Source: Pseudanabaena mucicola str. Chao 1806 (GTDB lineage Bacteria; Cyanobacteriota; Cyanobacteriia; Pseudanabaenales; Pseudanabaenaceae). Taken from it: a DNA stretch of 64,000 nt. The notes below the pieces were generated by a model. It saw nothing but the letters and a program-made list of their open reading frames with translations. It was not told the origin of the DNA and did no database searches. Position numbers and translations under genes: made by a program. Positions 36,832 to 45,631 of this stretch are shown in pieces (within the stretch, counting starts at the first letter, position 1; the number at the start of each line of letters is the position of its first letter). The stretch covers positions 1,953,001-2,017,000 of the forward strand of contig NZ_CP097329.1 of assembly GCF_030323025.1 (NCBI RefSeq). Reading direction: 5' to 3'.

Positions 36832-37686
36832 TTATGGTGATAGTAAGACTTGATATAAGTCAGGTCGGCGATCGCGAAAGAAACCAAAGGAAGCACGATT
36901 CAGTTTTACTTGAGCAAGATCAAATTCAGCTAGAATTACACCCTCTTCGGTATCATTTAGTTCGGCAACCTTATCACCACGGTGATTAGCAATAAAGGAA
37001 TGACCATAAAAAGTTTGATTGCCCTCTAGCCCAATCCGATTTGCAGCAGCTACAGGAATAACATTACTAACGGCATGACCGATCATGGCGCGTTGCCAAG
37101 GATCTTTAGTATTAAGATTAGGTTCCTCTGGCTCTGAACCAATCGCAGTGGGATATAGCAAAATTTCTGCTCCCATGAGTACCATAGCTCTGGCACATTC
37201 GGGAAACCATTGATCCCAGCAGATCCCCACACCAATTTTACCAAAGGTCGTATTCCAGACCCTAAAGCCTGTATCCCCATTACGGAAATAAAACTTTTCT
37301 TCGTACCCTGGACCATCGGGAATATGACTTTTGCGATAAATGCCTAGCAATGCTCCATTGGCATTTATCATCGCCAAACTGTTGTAGTACACTTGTTCTG
37401 ATCGCTCAAAAAATGACACAGGAATGACGACATTAAGTTCCTGAGCTAGTTTTTGGAAATGGGCAATCGTCGGATGATTTTCTACAGGTTGAGCCCAACT
37501 AAAAAAGAGATCGCGCTCCTCGCGACAAAAATAAGAACCTTCAAATAATTCAGGTGGCAAAATTATTTGTGCGCCTTGATAGGCAGCTTTGCTTACCAAA
37601 TCAGAAATTTTCGCAACATTGGTGGCGATATCTGCATTCAAAGATGCTTGAATAACAGCGATCGTGACAGTTTTAGATGATGACAT
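36832..37686 (-). CDS. aguB: N-carbamoylputrescine amidase
   Basis: A carbon-nitrogen hydrolase of ~284 residues. The Glu-Lys-Cys triad is visible: ILPPELFEGSYF (Glu), YRKSHIPDGPGYEEKFYF (Lys) and GVGICWDQWFPECARAM (Cys ~158). The GPGYEEKFYF and CREERDLFFSWA sequences match AguB, which releases CO2 and ammonia from N-carbamoylputrescine to give putrescine in arginine-to-polyamine conversion. The start at 37686 (MSSSKTVTIAV) is preferred; 37722 would add 12 residues. The agmatine deiminase partner is not in this window. Confidence 0.92.
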   Translation of the reverse strand: MSSSKTVTIAVIQASLNADIATNVAKISDLVSKAAYQGAQIILPPELFEGSYFCREERDLFFSWAQPVENHPTIAHFQKLAQELNVVIPVSFFERSEQVYYNSLAMINANGALLGIYRKSHIPDGPGYEEKFYFRNGDTGFRVWNTTFGKIGVGICWDQWFPECARAMVLMGAEILLYPTAIGSEPEEPNLNTKDPWQRAMIGHAVSNVIPVAAANRIGLEGNQTFYGHSFIANHRGDKVAELNDTEEGVILAEFDLAQVKLNRASFGFFRDRRPDLYQVLLSP

Positions 37687-37760
37687 CAGCAGATTGGTAT
37701 TATTTGACGACAGCTTGATCAATAGACTACCGCAGCAAGCAAAAATTCGTTAAAAAAAGC

Positions 37761-37991
37761 ATGAAAAAACTTATCATTTTATTGATTCAGTTTTATCGAT
37801 TATTTATTTCGCCTTTGTTTCCACCGAGGTGTCGATTTCAGCCAACATGTTCGCAATATACCTTAACTGCAATTGATCGCTTTGGCTTAATTAAAGGCGG
37901 TAGGCTAGCTGTAAAGAGAATTTGTAGTTGTCATCCTTGGAATATGGGTGGTTATGATCCAGTACCTGAATTACTCCAAACCAAAGATTAA
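37761..37991 (+). CDS. yidD: Membrane protein insertion efficiency factor YidD
   Basis: A 76-residue DUF37 protein: [38 protein letters not shown], then [18 protein letters not shown]. Cys and HPW motifs are complete. It assists YidC-dependent membrane protein insertion. Elsewhere it often sits near rpmH-rnpA-yidC; here it stands alone, divergent from aguB with 74 bp between the starts. Confidence 0.95.
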   Translation: MKKLIILLIQFYRLFISPLFPPRCRFQPTCSQYTLTAIDRFGLIKGGRLAVKRICSCHPWNMGGYDPVPELLQTKD

Positions 37992-38390
37992 TCTCTATAA
38001 AAATATTCTCAATTCAACAAACGTAAAACTTGGGAAGAGCGCCAAGAAATTCCTACCAAGTTTTGTAGTTTACGTCATGCAAAGCAAGTCACAAACTGCG
38101 ACATCGAAAGGATGAAAACACATTACTGCGCTTTGCACTTACTTAAAACTAATAAATACTTTGAAAGTGGCGCAAAGTTCCACTTTCAAAGTATTTATTT
38201 ACTACAAATAGCATCAATGGGATGTATCTATATAGGATAGGATGTAAGCTGCTCCGACTTCGCTCAGTCATCTATAAACTATAGCTGAACGAAGTCAAAG
38301 TCAATGATTTCTACAACTGGTTTAAGATTGCTATAACAAAGAAAAATGACTAAATTTTAGGTATTACAACTAAGAGGCAATTTCTAGAAT
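37992..38390. other. Repeat-bearing intergenic stretch after yidD
   Basis: No gene seen. A 20-bp perfect palindrome (38151-38170 / 38180-38199, 9-nt loop) may end yidD or the comFB-like gene. From about 38235 to 38335 is a repeat with GACTTCGCTCAGTCAT / ATAGCTGAACGAAGTC, related to those at 34327 and 62053. Confidence 0.6.
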
Positions 38391-39473
38391 TTAGGTACAC
38401 TTAGTTAAGAGTAAATCCTGCACAATTGATACGATATTATCTAGTGAAATATCTTCGCGGTTAAAGAATTTTCTTAATAGCTGCATTGCTTGTCTATATT
38501 CGTTATCAAATTGATAGGCGTAGATTGGCACAACATCCTCACGAGAAGCCTGTAAAACCTTCATCGCCCCAGTACGCACAGCAGCAACTAATTCGCGGGA
38601 AAATTCATTTACTACTTTTTGCCTTAGTTGCTTAAATCCGCGATCGCTAGTTGCGTACATTGGAGGTAATCGATTTAGGGCATAGGCTGCAACCTCAGCT
38701 CGGTTAATTTGATTGTATAGCTCTGGTTTCATAGTTTTCTCCATAGTACGCAATACAATGTGATCTAAAACATTAACCAGTCCTAACTGTGCTTGCAAAA
38801 TATAACATTGTAGCGCCCTATGTTCCATTTCTGCGGCATCATTGGCTTTCTTTTCAACCGACCAAGAAGGACTTTCATATGATTGCTGTTTAGATACTTG
38901 TTCTTTTTGCTTTGCTATGCGCTTTTCCCTAAACCGTTTTGTACTAGAAAGTAATGCTTGTGTATGCTTACTCAAATAACTTTCATCCTGTAAGACAGTT
39001 TCTTCATCTGATTGGGTTATCGCTTGATTATAAATTTTGGTTGAAAAGGTAGATTGCATAGCAATTGCTTCAACTAGGGCGGGAACATCTCGCCAGCGTA
39101 AGTATTTGCGTCCTAAAATTTGGCTTAGCTGATAAAGTACACCTGCACTATTGGTAAATAGATGATCAGGTAATGGTGTTAAATCATGAAGAGGATCACC
39201 AGATAAGACATTTTTTATGCCCTGTCGTACTAATTGTAAAATTTGAGGTTTTAACTCATTGACAGCATAGACATACTGGTAATCCCATCCACTCATTGAT
39301 GTAACAAACAATGGTGGTAAACGGTTAAGAGAATAGGATAACACCTCTGAAACTCTAATTTTAGACTGTATTTCTGGTCGCAGTTCGTCAATTTGACGAT
39401 AGGTTTCTCTGACTAGAATTTCTTCCAAAACGTTGACGTATCCAAGCATCGCTTTATACCCGCGCTGAATCAA
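38391..39473 (-). CDS. Tandem ComFB-domain protein (putative cyclic dinucleotide receptor)
   Basis: 360 residues with two ComFB-like domains. The first (~8-110) has NVLEEILVRETYRQIDELRPEI, VLSYSLNRLPPLFVTSMSGWDY. The second (~215-330) has GLVNVLDHIVLRTMEKTMKPEL, VAAYALNRLPPMYATSDRG. A charged linker (KRFREKRIAKQKEQVSKQQ) joins them. ComFB proteins in cyanobacteria and Bacillus have been described as c-di-GMP/c-di-AMP receptors affecting competence, pili and motility. Two domains in one chain could form an internal dimer. The start is TTG at 39473, overlapping the stop of a small upstream frame (TTGA); an ATG at 39449 is the alternative. Confidence 0.82.
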   Translation of the reverse strand: MIQRGYKAMLGYVNVLEEILVRETYRQIDELRPEIQSKIRVSEVLSYSLNRLPPLFVTSMSGWDYQYVYAVNELKPQILQLVRQGIKNVLSGDPLHDLTPLPDHLFTNSAGVLYQLSQILGRKYLRWRDVPALVEAIAMQSTFSTKIYNQAITQSDEETVLQDESYLSKHTQALLSSTKRFREKRIAKQKEQVSKQQSYESPSWSVEKKANDAAEMEHRALQCYILQAQLGLVNVLDHIVLRTMEKTMKPELYNQINRAEVAAYALNRLPPMYATSDRGFKQLRQKVVNEFSRELVAAVRTGAMKVLQASREDVVPIYAYQFDNEYRQAMQLLRKFFNREDISLDNIVSIVQDLLLTKCT

Positions 39474-39595
39474 GGATGGAATGTATCAAAATCTAATAAA
39501 GCAAACAATACTTCTAAATGGGTACGATAGTCAATAGATTTGCTTAGTTTCTGATTAATTAAATTCTCTACTTTTTGACAGTTAACTTCTTTCAC
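39470..39595 (-). CDS. Possible small protein upstream of the ComFB gene
   Basis: 41 codons from a GTG at 39595 to a TGA overlapping the ComFB TTG start (TTGA). The predicted peptide (KEVNCQKVENLINQKLSKS, IDYRTHLEVLFALLDFD) is helical and looks coding-like. There is no clear ribosome binding site and no family is recognised. The 4-nt overlap suggests translational coupling; it may equally be a displaced N-terminal part of the ComFB protein. Confidence 0.35.
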   Translation of the reverse strand: MKEVNCQKVENLINQKLSKSIDYRTHLEVLFALLDFDTFHP

Positions 39596-40344
39596 GATTT
39601 TGGAATTTGTAGTTTTGGATACTAATCTCTATTAATCTATTGATTTATACGCTCAATCTACACTCCTATGAATGACATGGATTCGCAAAGAAAGTCTCTA
39701 GTTACAATCTCTCAGATGGCTTCTCTTTTTCACAGAATTCTCTCCCACTATCAAAAAAATGTATGGGTATAGCGTTTTTCAAGCAAGCGAGTTACATAGC
39801 CTTGTTTCTCTGCCAAATGCAGAGAAACAAGGCTGAACTTTACTGGACTGGTAAACGCTGTATAGCCGATTACAATATTACTAAATTCCCTAGATCTGAA
39901 TTTAAATTGGTATCTGCATTATCTGGTAGTTAGCCGATCTGTTTCTCATCTTTGTTCTGCAATTTATCCTTGTGATTCTATTGAGGCAAAGATCTCTACG
40001 TGTTGCATTTCATCCTTAGAATTAGCGAACAATTCTTTGTACTTCAATAGAATGGAAAAGGCTATAAAAGGCAAAAACATGCAAATTCTTGTTATCTTGA
40101 ACTTACGTTCGATAACATCATTTTCTGTCTTCGTCCAAGTGAGTTTAACCCGATAGAATTACTTCACTTCGTACAACTCTAAAAACAGGGAAATTTTTGG
40201 AAGTACATATGCACTTCCAAAAATTTCCCTATGCTAAGTAGCTTGGCAAAATTAAAATCCAAAACCATAGCAAGGGTCGCTCGCTAGGCATGCGACCCTT
40301 GCTTCTGTTGTTGAAGATGATTCATACACAGCTACTTAATTCAA
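39596..40344. other. 750 bp without a gene, holding three palindromic repeats
   Basis: At 39766-39863 a MITE-like unit has imperfect ends (ATAGCGTTTTTC and AAACGCTGTAT) around the palindrome AGCCTTGTTTCTCTGC/GCAGAGAAACAAGGCT. At 40187-40230 an 18-bp perfect palindrome surrounds an 8-nt loop. At about 40234-40338 a unit bounded by TAAGTAGCT/AGCTACTTA contains GCAAGGGTCGC/GCGACCCTTGC. Nothing coding was recognised. Confidence 0.6.
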
Positions 40345-40461
40345 ATAGGACTTACGCATTGGGTAGATGTAGTGCGGGCGAAGCCCGCATCACATCTACC
40401 TCAAGCCAAATAAATTCGTTCGGTTTGCGTAAGTCCTATCAAACTTAAACTGGTTACAGAA
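40309..40461. repeat. Left copy of a 153-bp direct repeat flanking the IS66-derived element
   Basis: Identical to 41699-41851 except for two transitions in the central hairpin. It comprises the right part of the TAAGTAGCT repeat plus a complete 95-bp MITE (40345-40439) whose ends are ATAGGACTTACGCA / TGCGTAAGTCCTAT. The repeat stops exactly where the element's inverted end begins. Confidence 0.9.
40345..40439. repeat. 95-bp MITE, copy 1 of 3
   Basis: Terminal inverted repeats of 14 bp (ATAGGACTTACGCA) enclose a hairpin with the GCGGGCGAAGCCCGC core. Other copies lie at 41735-41829 (same orientation) and 60059-60153 (opposite). The flanking sequence inside the left end differs from the right one (CAAGCCAAATAAATTCGTTCGG), so orientation can be assigned. 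Copy 1 has two mismatched stem positions that are paired in the other copies. Confidence 0.9.
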
Positions 40462-40465
40462 GTAA

Positions 40466-41110
40466 CTACTCAGGCTGGAGATTTGGGAAGAAATGGTTTC
40501 CAAGAAACACTTGTTTGAGAGACGCCAGAACATTAACACCTTGCTTTCTGAGAGTCGAAATATAGCCACGAATGCGACAGAACATTTGAGCGCCCTCAAG
40601 AGAGCGAAAAGTGCCAGATACTTTCTGTTTGAGTTTCATCATACGTAAATCACGTTCCGCCTGATTGTTATCAAAAGGAACACGAAAATCATACATAAAA
40701 GCTAAAACAGCCGATTGATTTTTTTGAAGACGGTCGAGTAAGTTCTTGGCTGGACTTTGTTTAAGACGACCTTTCCTTGGTGGGATATCTGGATCTATGG
40801 GAGGCGGCGGATTAGCTTTAAGTCCTTGGTCAATTAGTTCCTGATAACGTCGCTCAAAATCTGCTGATTTTTCTGAGGGTAAAGCGCTGAGTCCATCAGT
40901 TTTGGCAACTCCTATCTGGTCTTTGATTTCAACCAATAACGAGAGCATCAACTCTGCCCATGGCTGTTGGTAACGTTCAACGATAAACGTCAATTCCCGT
41001 AGATGATGTGCATTGCACAAAGCATGTTTACAATCATATTGGGCATAACTAGATAAACCATCATGGACACTGATACCGTCAAAGTTGGGCAGAATATCCA
41101 TCGCATCCAT
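40466..41110 (-). pseudogene. IS66-family transposase, C-terminal part
   Basis: The IS66 catalytic region is recognisable: MDILPNFDGISVHDGLSSYAQYDCKHALCNAHHLREL (with DG and CNAHHLREL), then the Pro-rich KANPPPPIDPDIPPRKGRLKQ, FMYDFRVPFDNNQAERDLRMMKLKQKVSGTFRS with the final Glu, and GYISTLRKQGVNVLASL. The open frame continues to 41194, but residues before about MDAMDIL are unrelated, so the N-terminal half (zinc finger, first catalytic Asp) is lost. Non-functional. Confidence 0.88.
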
Positions 41111-41160
41111 GAAGCGGTCGCTCAGTTTGCTTAAAGACTTAACAGAAAGTTTAAACATCA

Positions 41161-41525
41161 TGGACACCGTTATCGCCCTATTCATCATTAGCATTTACTG
41201 GCTGCTGATTCTTTTGCCGCCCGTAGCTGTGTGGCTCTATGTATTGCGGCCATCCTCTAGGCGATCGGCATGGCTTCAGACCGCACTTGCATTGATCGGT
41301 CCCTTCATAGTCGTCTTTGTCTTGGGCGTTCTGGTGTGGCTCCCAGCCTATTCAGGTCGATGCGGTGGCTGGCTGGGCGAGACTAGCCCATGTGGTTTCA
41401 GACAATATGCGATTGAAACTATGTACTGGGCTGCAATTAGCATGGCTATACCTGCGCTTATGGGGATGCTACTTGGTGTCGTTGTCCTGATCGTTGGCTT
41501 GATCAGGCGCAAGAAGTCCCGATGA
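41161..41525 (+). CDS. Passenger membrane protein in the IS66-derived element
   Basis: 121 residues from the ATG at 41161 with three predicted membrane helices: VIALFIISIYWLLILLPPVAVWLYVL, TALALIGPFIVVFVLGVLVWL, and AAISMAIPALMGMLLGVVVLIVGLI before a basic end RRKKSR. Cysteines flank the middle loop (RCGGWLGETSPCGF). I do not recognise the family. Base composition is clearly richer in G+C than flanking genes, and the 3' region to 41640 is also atypical, pointing to a source outside this genome. The start touches the truncated transposase remnant on the other strand. Confidence 0.6.
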
Positions 41526-41698
41526 AGCCGCTACGGTAGGTTCGCTTACTCACCCACCTTCGCTACCGCCAATCTTGCCAAGTTGCCGACCGTTCGTTCC
41601 GTTGCGATCGCTGCGTTTGTTTCGTTACGCCGTTCGCCAGTCCTGATATCAAAGGTTACTTGCGATCGCTACATTAAAATTTAAGCCTGAGTAGTTAC

Positions 41699-41851
41699 TG
41701 TTGAAGATGATTCATACACAGCTACTTAATTCAAATAGGACTTACGCATTGGGTAGATGTGGTGCGGGCGAAGCCCGCACCACATCTACCTCAAGCCAAA
41801 TAAATTCGTTCGGTTTGCGTAAGTCCTATCAAACTTAAACTGGTTACAGAA
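41699..41851. repeat. Right copy of the 153-bp direct repeat (with MITE copy 2 at 41735-41829)
   Basis: Same order and orientation as 40309-40461, offset 1390 bp, with two base differences. Its first base is the last base of the element's right inverted end. In this copy the MITE hairpin is fully paired (GTGGTGCGGGC / GCCCGCACCAC). After it the sequence continues TCAGTTTGAG, unrelated to what follows the left copy. Confidence 0.9.
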
Positions 41852-41918
41852 TCAGTTTGAGTTAAGCTCACAAGTTTTCTATCATATCCTGTTTTCAACT
41901 AGCCTGACCTTGCATGAA

Positions 41919-42647
41919 TTAGCCAAGACGATAACCAAATCCACGTACAGTGACAATATGTTTAGGGTCGCTAGGATCAATTTCAATTTTTTCGCGTAAC
42001 CAGCGAATATGCACATCAACAGTTTTGCTATCACCAACAAAGTCTACTCCCCAGACCTTTTCTAGTAATTGTTCCCGTGACCAAACACGACGGGGGTGAC
42101 TCATAAACAAATCGAGCAGACGAAATTCTTTAGGAGAAAGGTTAATCTCTAAATCATTAATCGTGACTCGACATTCATCGGGATACATGGTGATATCACC
42201 AAACTTATACACTGTGGCATTGGTTGCCACAAAATCACGACGACTGCGACGAAGTAAAGCTCGACAACGGGCGACAAGTTCACGCATCCCAAAGGGTTTA
42301 CTGAGATAGTCATCGGCTCCTACCTCTAAACCCACAATACGATCAGACTCATTTCCCTTGGCACTAATCATCAAAACAGGAACATTGTTACCTTCATGTC
42401 GCAAGATCCGACAGAAATCTAAACCATTTATGGAAGGCAACATCACATCTAAAATTACCAAATCTAGTCTCATCGCAGTTTTGGCAATCTGTAAAGCTGT
42501 ATAGCCATCTTCCGCAAGGAAAACGTTATAACCTTCTTCTCGCAAAGCCAGAGCGATCGCCTCTTGAATAATCGCTTCATCTTCCACTACTAAGATACAA
42601 CCAACAGTGTTTTTAGAAGCTGAGACAGGCTGTTCTGTTAAGAGCAT
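41919..42647 (-). CDS. OmpR/PhoB-family response regulator
   Basis: 242 residues. The receiver domain (residues ~15-130) has GCILVVEDEAIIQEAI, the phospho-Asp in LVILDVMLPSINGLDFC (~66), MISAKG and VGADDYLSKPFGMRELVAR with Lys ~116. The winged helix (~145-242) has LSPKEFRLLDLFMSHPRRVWSREQLLEKVWG and VDVHIRWLREKIE with TVRGFGYRLG. It most resembles the SphR (PhoB-like) group of cyanobacterial regulators, but NblR-like proteins are close too, so no symbol is given. No kinase gene is adjacent. Confidence 0.88.
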   Translation of the reverse strand: MLLTEQPVSASKNTVGCILVVEDEAIIQEAIALALREEGYNVFLAEDGYTALQIAKTAMRLDLVILDVMLPSINGLDFCRILRHEGNNVPVLMISAKGNESDRIVGLEVGADDYLSKPFGMRELVARCRALLRRSRRDFVATNATVYKFGDITMYPDECRVTINDLEINLSPKEFRLLDLFMSHPRRVWSREQLLEKVWGVDFVGDSKTVDVHIRWLREKIEIDPSDPKHIVTVRGFGYRLG

Positions 42648-42772
42648 AAAAAAGTTGTATTAGGCTTGGGATAACCGTATCTAATTTTACATTGATTACT
42701 AACTAATTGTGTTTTTCAGTTTTTGATTTTCAGTAGCATCATCTCTAAAAGTCGGAAACTTAATTCACTATC

Positions 42773-44269
42773 CTAAGAAAAGCTAGGAATCAGAGATTTT
42801 GCCAGATTTCTTAGGTTTTGATTGAGTGATCGCGCTATTCGGATGTGAGGTTCATCTGCTTCAATTGGGAGGATTTGAGCCATATTTCCGTGACTAAATT
42901 GTTGTATCACTAAATTAGCTGCTTCTAAACCTGTGACGTAGGCTTTTTCCTGTGACCATGAACCATGATTCGTAATAATCCAGTCGCCACTCATATACAG
43001 GTTCGGGTAACTAGTAATAGGACGCAACAGATGCTGATAACTTCCAGGGGCGAAGTGGGTCACTGCACGAGGCAACCGAATGACACTGCTATCAACAACT
43101 TTTGCATTCTTGAATTCTTGCAAACAAGTAGCCAGATATTCTTGAACAATTGTTACGATTTCTTGGTTGTCAAGGGGCAAGAATTGGTTTGCGTGATAAA
43201 AATCCACTTCGATTACCGATCCCGTTTCGCCCGTATATTCATCATGGAGAGCATTGAGATCAAAGAATGTCCAGCCAGTAGTTGCATCAAACCCAAAGCA
43301 GGCATTTGAAGGACGGGGGATATTAATTTTGCGATCGCACCATAGGCGAACGGCTAAGACATCGATCGCCCCTAAATTCATTAAGTTGCGAAATTCACGA
43401 CGTTTTTGCAAAGCTGCACTATTTGAGACAATTTTCTGCATTCCTGAAATGCCCACTGAGAAAATCACGGCATCAGTATCAAAGGTTTCGGAATCACAAA
43501 TTACGCCTGTGACTTTACCTGAATCATCGACACGCAAATCGCTAACCCTTTTATTAGTGAGGATTTTGCCACCTAAATTAGTAATGCGATCGCACCAAGG
43601 TTTAAAGATTTTTTCGCCCACCGTGCCACGACACCAGACTACATCAAAATCTGCTTGATGCGCCAAGATGAAGTAGTACAACATTCCTAAAGCCGCCGCC
43701 GCCGAGCATTGCTCCCCTGGGGCAAATAATCCGACTAATAGCATTGGCTCAAAAGATTCACGATATAACCGCTCCGATACACCATACTGACGAAATAATT
43801 CGCGTGCAGTAATCCCGTCGTAGCGTTTCCATGCCTCATCGGAATTGTCAAAGTCCACCACTGCATACATGAGCGGTAATGCTGACAGGCGATCGCTAAG
43901 AGGTAATCTCTTAAATTGGGTATAGGCAAAAGTACCAAGAGGCGAAGGCAATCGCGGCAAGTCTTGAAAAATTGGTGACTCCACTTCTAAGCCTGCGGGA
44001 GAATATTGTGCTGATCGTGTCCAAGGTGTGAAGGGATCAAGCTCTAGCTCTTTGACTAAAGAAAAAATATTGCGATAGGGATACCAAAAGCCATGAATAC
44101 CTGCTTCAACTGATCGCCCCCCTGCGGTTTTCCAACCTGCGACTAAGCCCCCTGCTTGCGCTCCTGCTTCTAGTAAGGTCACATCATAGCCCTGCTTAGT
44201 CAGTTGATAGGTTGCACCTAAACCAGCCCAACCTGCACCAACAACTGTTACTTTTGGTTTATCTATCAT
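42773..44269 (-). CDS. FAD-dependent desaturase-like oxidoreductase (CrtQ/CrtP/CrtH relative)
   Basis: 498 residues with an N-terminal dinucleotide fold VTVVGAGWAGLGATYQLTKQGYDVTLLEAGAQAGGLVAGW (~8-47). The region GRSVEAGIHGFWYPYRNIFSLVKEL, FDNSDEAWKRYDGITARE and CRGTVGEKIFKPWCDRI resembles plant-type carotene desaturases and isomerases. The FAD tail is NLYMSGDWIITNHGSWSQEKAYVTGLEAANLV. It is divergent from CrtQ and CrtP proper, so a carotenoid or related isoprenoid substrate is inferred. It lies 64 bp downstream of a PHP phosphoesterase gene on the same strand. Confidence 0.84.
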   Translation of the reverse strand: MIDKPKVTVVGAGWAGLGATYQLTKQGYDVTLLEAGAQAGGLVAGWKTAGGRSVEAGIHGFWYPYRNIFSLVKELELDPFTPWTRSAQYSPAGLEVESPIFQDLPRLPSPLGTFAYTQFKRLPLSDRLSALPLMYAVVDFDNSDEAWKRYDGITARELFRQYGVSERLYRESFEPMLLVGLFAPGEQCSAAAALGMLYYFILAHQADFDVVWCRGTVGEKIFKPWCDRITNLGGKILTNKRVSDLRVDDSGKVTGVICDSETFDTDAVIFSVGISGMQKIVSNSAALQKRREFRNLMNLGAIDVLAVRLWCDRKINIPRPSNACFGFDATTGWTFFDLNALHDEYTGETGSVIEVDFYHANQFLPLDNQEIVTIVQEYLATCLQEFKNAKVVDSSVIRLPRAVTHFAPGSYQHLLRPITSYPNLYMSGDWIITNHGSWSQEKAYVTGLEAANLVIQQFSHGNMAQILPIEADEPHIRIARSLNQNLRNLAKSLIPSFS

Positions 44270-44333
44270 TGTTTTCTGTAATACAAATTTTCTGTAACCA
44301 ACCTCACGGATTCAGGCTGATAGCAATAAATAT

Positions 44334-45032
44334 TTAAAGTCTCTTACTAATTTTAAAACCATGAGAGTCAGTTCCACAGGTGTGCATAAGTCCGTGAATA
44401 TCTGCAAGATGGCGAATTTCTTCGGTTTGCCTAGGGCTAGGTTTCCAAGGATCGCTATTGTCATAGCCATAGTAGGTTTCTACACCATCAATCCCCAAGG
44501 CGGCAGCAGCAGGAATTAGATCTTCAGGCGATCGCCGATAACGGGCAGGATGGGCAAGTACCGCTAATCCCCCCGCCGAATGAATAGCTTTGATGACACT
44601 AATTGCTTGATAGTCTAACCCTGCTGTGGTTTTGCCTTGTAAATAAGGGTGCATTGCCCCATGTTTAGGATCAAAGCCGTAGCCAAGAATATGCACTTCA
44701 GTAAAAATCAAACTGGCATTTACTTCAATCCCTGACCAAAGGGTGGGGAGAGTTACTGGCTCATTGACTTGGCTAGCAAAACTATCAAGATATTGTTTGG
44801 CAACGTAATAACCACCGATCGCATGGTGATCGGTAATTGCCAAATCGGATAGACGCAAAGCGATCGCCTGCTGGATGAGCTCAACAGCCTGCATCTTGCC
44901 ATCGGAATGTACCGTGTGTAGATGAAAGTTCAGCCTATGTGGACAACTCATAGCATCGACAGACGCAAAAATTTTTCGCAATTTACCAGCTGCGCTCGAC
45001 TTTGAGATCAATAGTTGAGTTTGAGTTACCAT
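44334..45032 (-). CDS. PHP-domain phosphoesterase
   Basis: 232 residues. PHP metal motifs: RLNFHLHTVHSDGKMQAVEL (~33-52), LAITDHHAIGGYYVA (~71-85), GIEVNASL, LAVLAHPARYRRSPEDLI (~157) and TCGTDSHGFKIS at the C-terminus. It is a TrpH/YciV-type trimetal phosphoesterase; relatives cleave 3',5'-nucleoside bisphosphates or 5' ends of short RNAs. Substrate here is unknown. Length is a little short but all motifs are present. Confidence 0.88.
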   Translation of the reverse strand: MVTQTQLLISKSSAAGKLRKIFASVDAMSCPHRLNFHLHTVHSDGKMQAVELIQQAIALRLSDLAITDHHAIGGYYVAKQYLDSFASQVNEPVTLPTLWSGIEVNASLIFTEVHILGYGFDPKHGAMHPYLQGKTTAGLDYQAISVIKAIHSAGGLAVLAHPARYRRSPEDLIPAAAALGIDGVETYYGYDNSDPWKPSPRQTEEIRHLADIHGLMHTCGTDSHGFKISKRL

Positions 45033-45217
45033 GACACATCTCTACATAAGCAGATCTTTAACAATTCTTAATTTCTTAATCACAATTTTACCCAAATTAG
45101 GGTGGACAGCTTAACTTTTTATTGATACTAATTCTCAGATACAAAGACATTGATACAACGATTTTGTTCGCTTACGCGATGAATAAACTGAACAATAGGC
45201 ATCTCAATCAATGAAAT

Positions 45218-45451
45218 TCAGGACTGTTGGTTGTTATGACCATAATGAGATTGCACAATCTCATTATGGTCAAGACTTTGTTCAGAATTCTCGTAATAAT
45301 TAGATAATAATTCGCGAGATTCGACTTTGCCCAAATTTGACTCAATTTCAGCAGTAATTGCGACGCATTCACCACCAGATATGTCAATCGCACGCTCAAC
45401 GACTTTGCCATCTTTCCCGATTAAGTACTCGATTCGTTGATATTGCGACAT
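45218..45451 (-). CDS. DUF2997 family protein
   Basis: 77 residues: RIEYLIGKDGKVVERAIDISGGECVAITAEIESNLGKV matches the cyanobacterial DUF2997 family (short, with GxC after the beta hairpin). Its function is unknown; elsewhere it usually lies beside a DUF1257 gene and ferredoxin- or AAA-related genes, absent here. The polar tail (ENSEQSLDHNEIVQSHYG) is variable. Confidence 0.8.
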   Translation of the reverse strand: MSQYQRIEYLIGKDGKVVERAIDISGGECVAITAEIESNLGKVESRELLSNYYENSEQSLDHNEIVQSHYGHNNQQS

Positions 45452-45631
45452 AATCTATAAGTTTTTCCTAACAATAACAATTGATAATATTCTAGCGTTT
45501 ATAAATCAAAATGATCAAAAACCTAAAATGTAAGCTAGCGCTTTGAGCAAACTTTTACAGTGATATGACTAGCTGACTAAGGATCTGACTAAGAGATTAA
45601 AAATTTGCAGCACTAGATACAAATGGTTTTC

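Larger units (their letters stand above)
40462..41698. mobile_element. IS66-family-derived element with deleted transposase and a passenger gene
   Basis: The ends are a 16-bp perfect inverted repeat (40461-40476 and 41684-41699, AGTAACTACTCAGGCT and complement). Inside are the C-terminal part of an IS66 TnpC (minus strand) and, in place of the missing 5' part plus tnpA/tnpB, a plus-strand membrane protein gene of higher G+C. With no complete transposase it cannot move alone but may be mobilised by a full IS66 elsewhere. The flanks are 153-bp direct repeats instead of the 8-bp duplication usual for IS66. Confidence 0.8.

Noticed and set aside
41526-41683. attC-like cassette site behind the IS66 passenger gene
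   Set aside because: No AAC...GTT arms in the right arrangement were found; the G+C-rich sequence has only short partial repeats.
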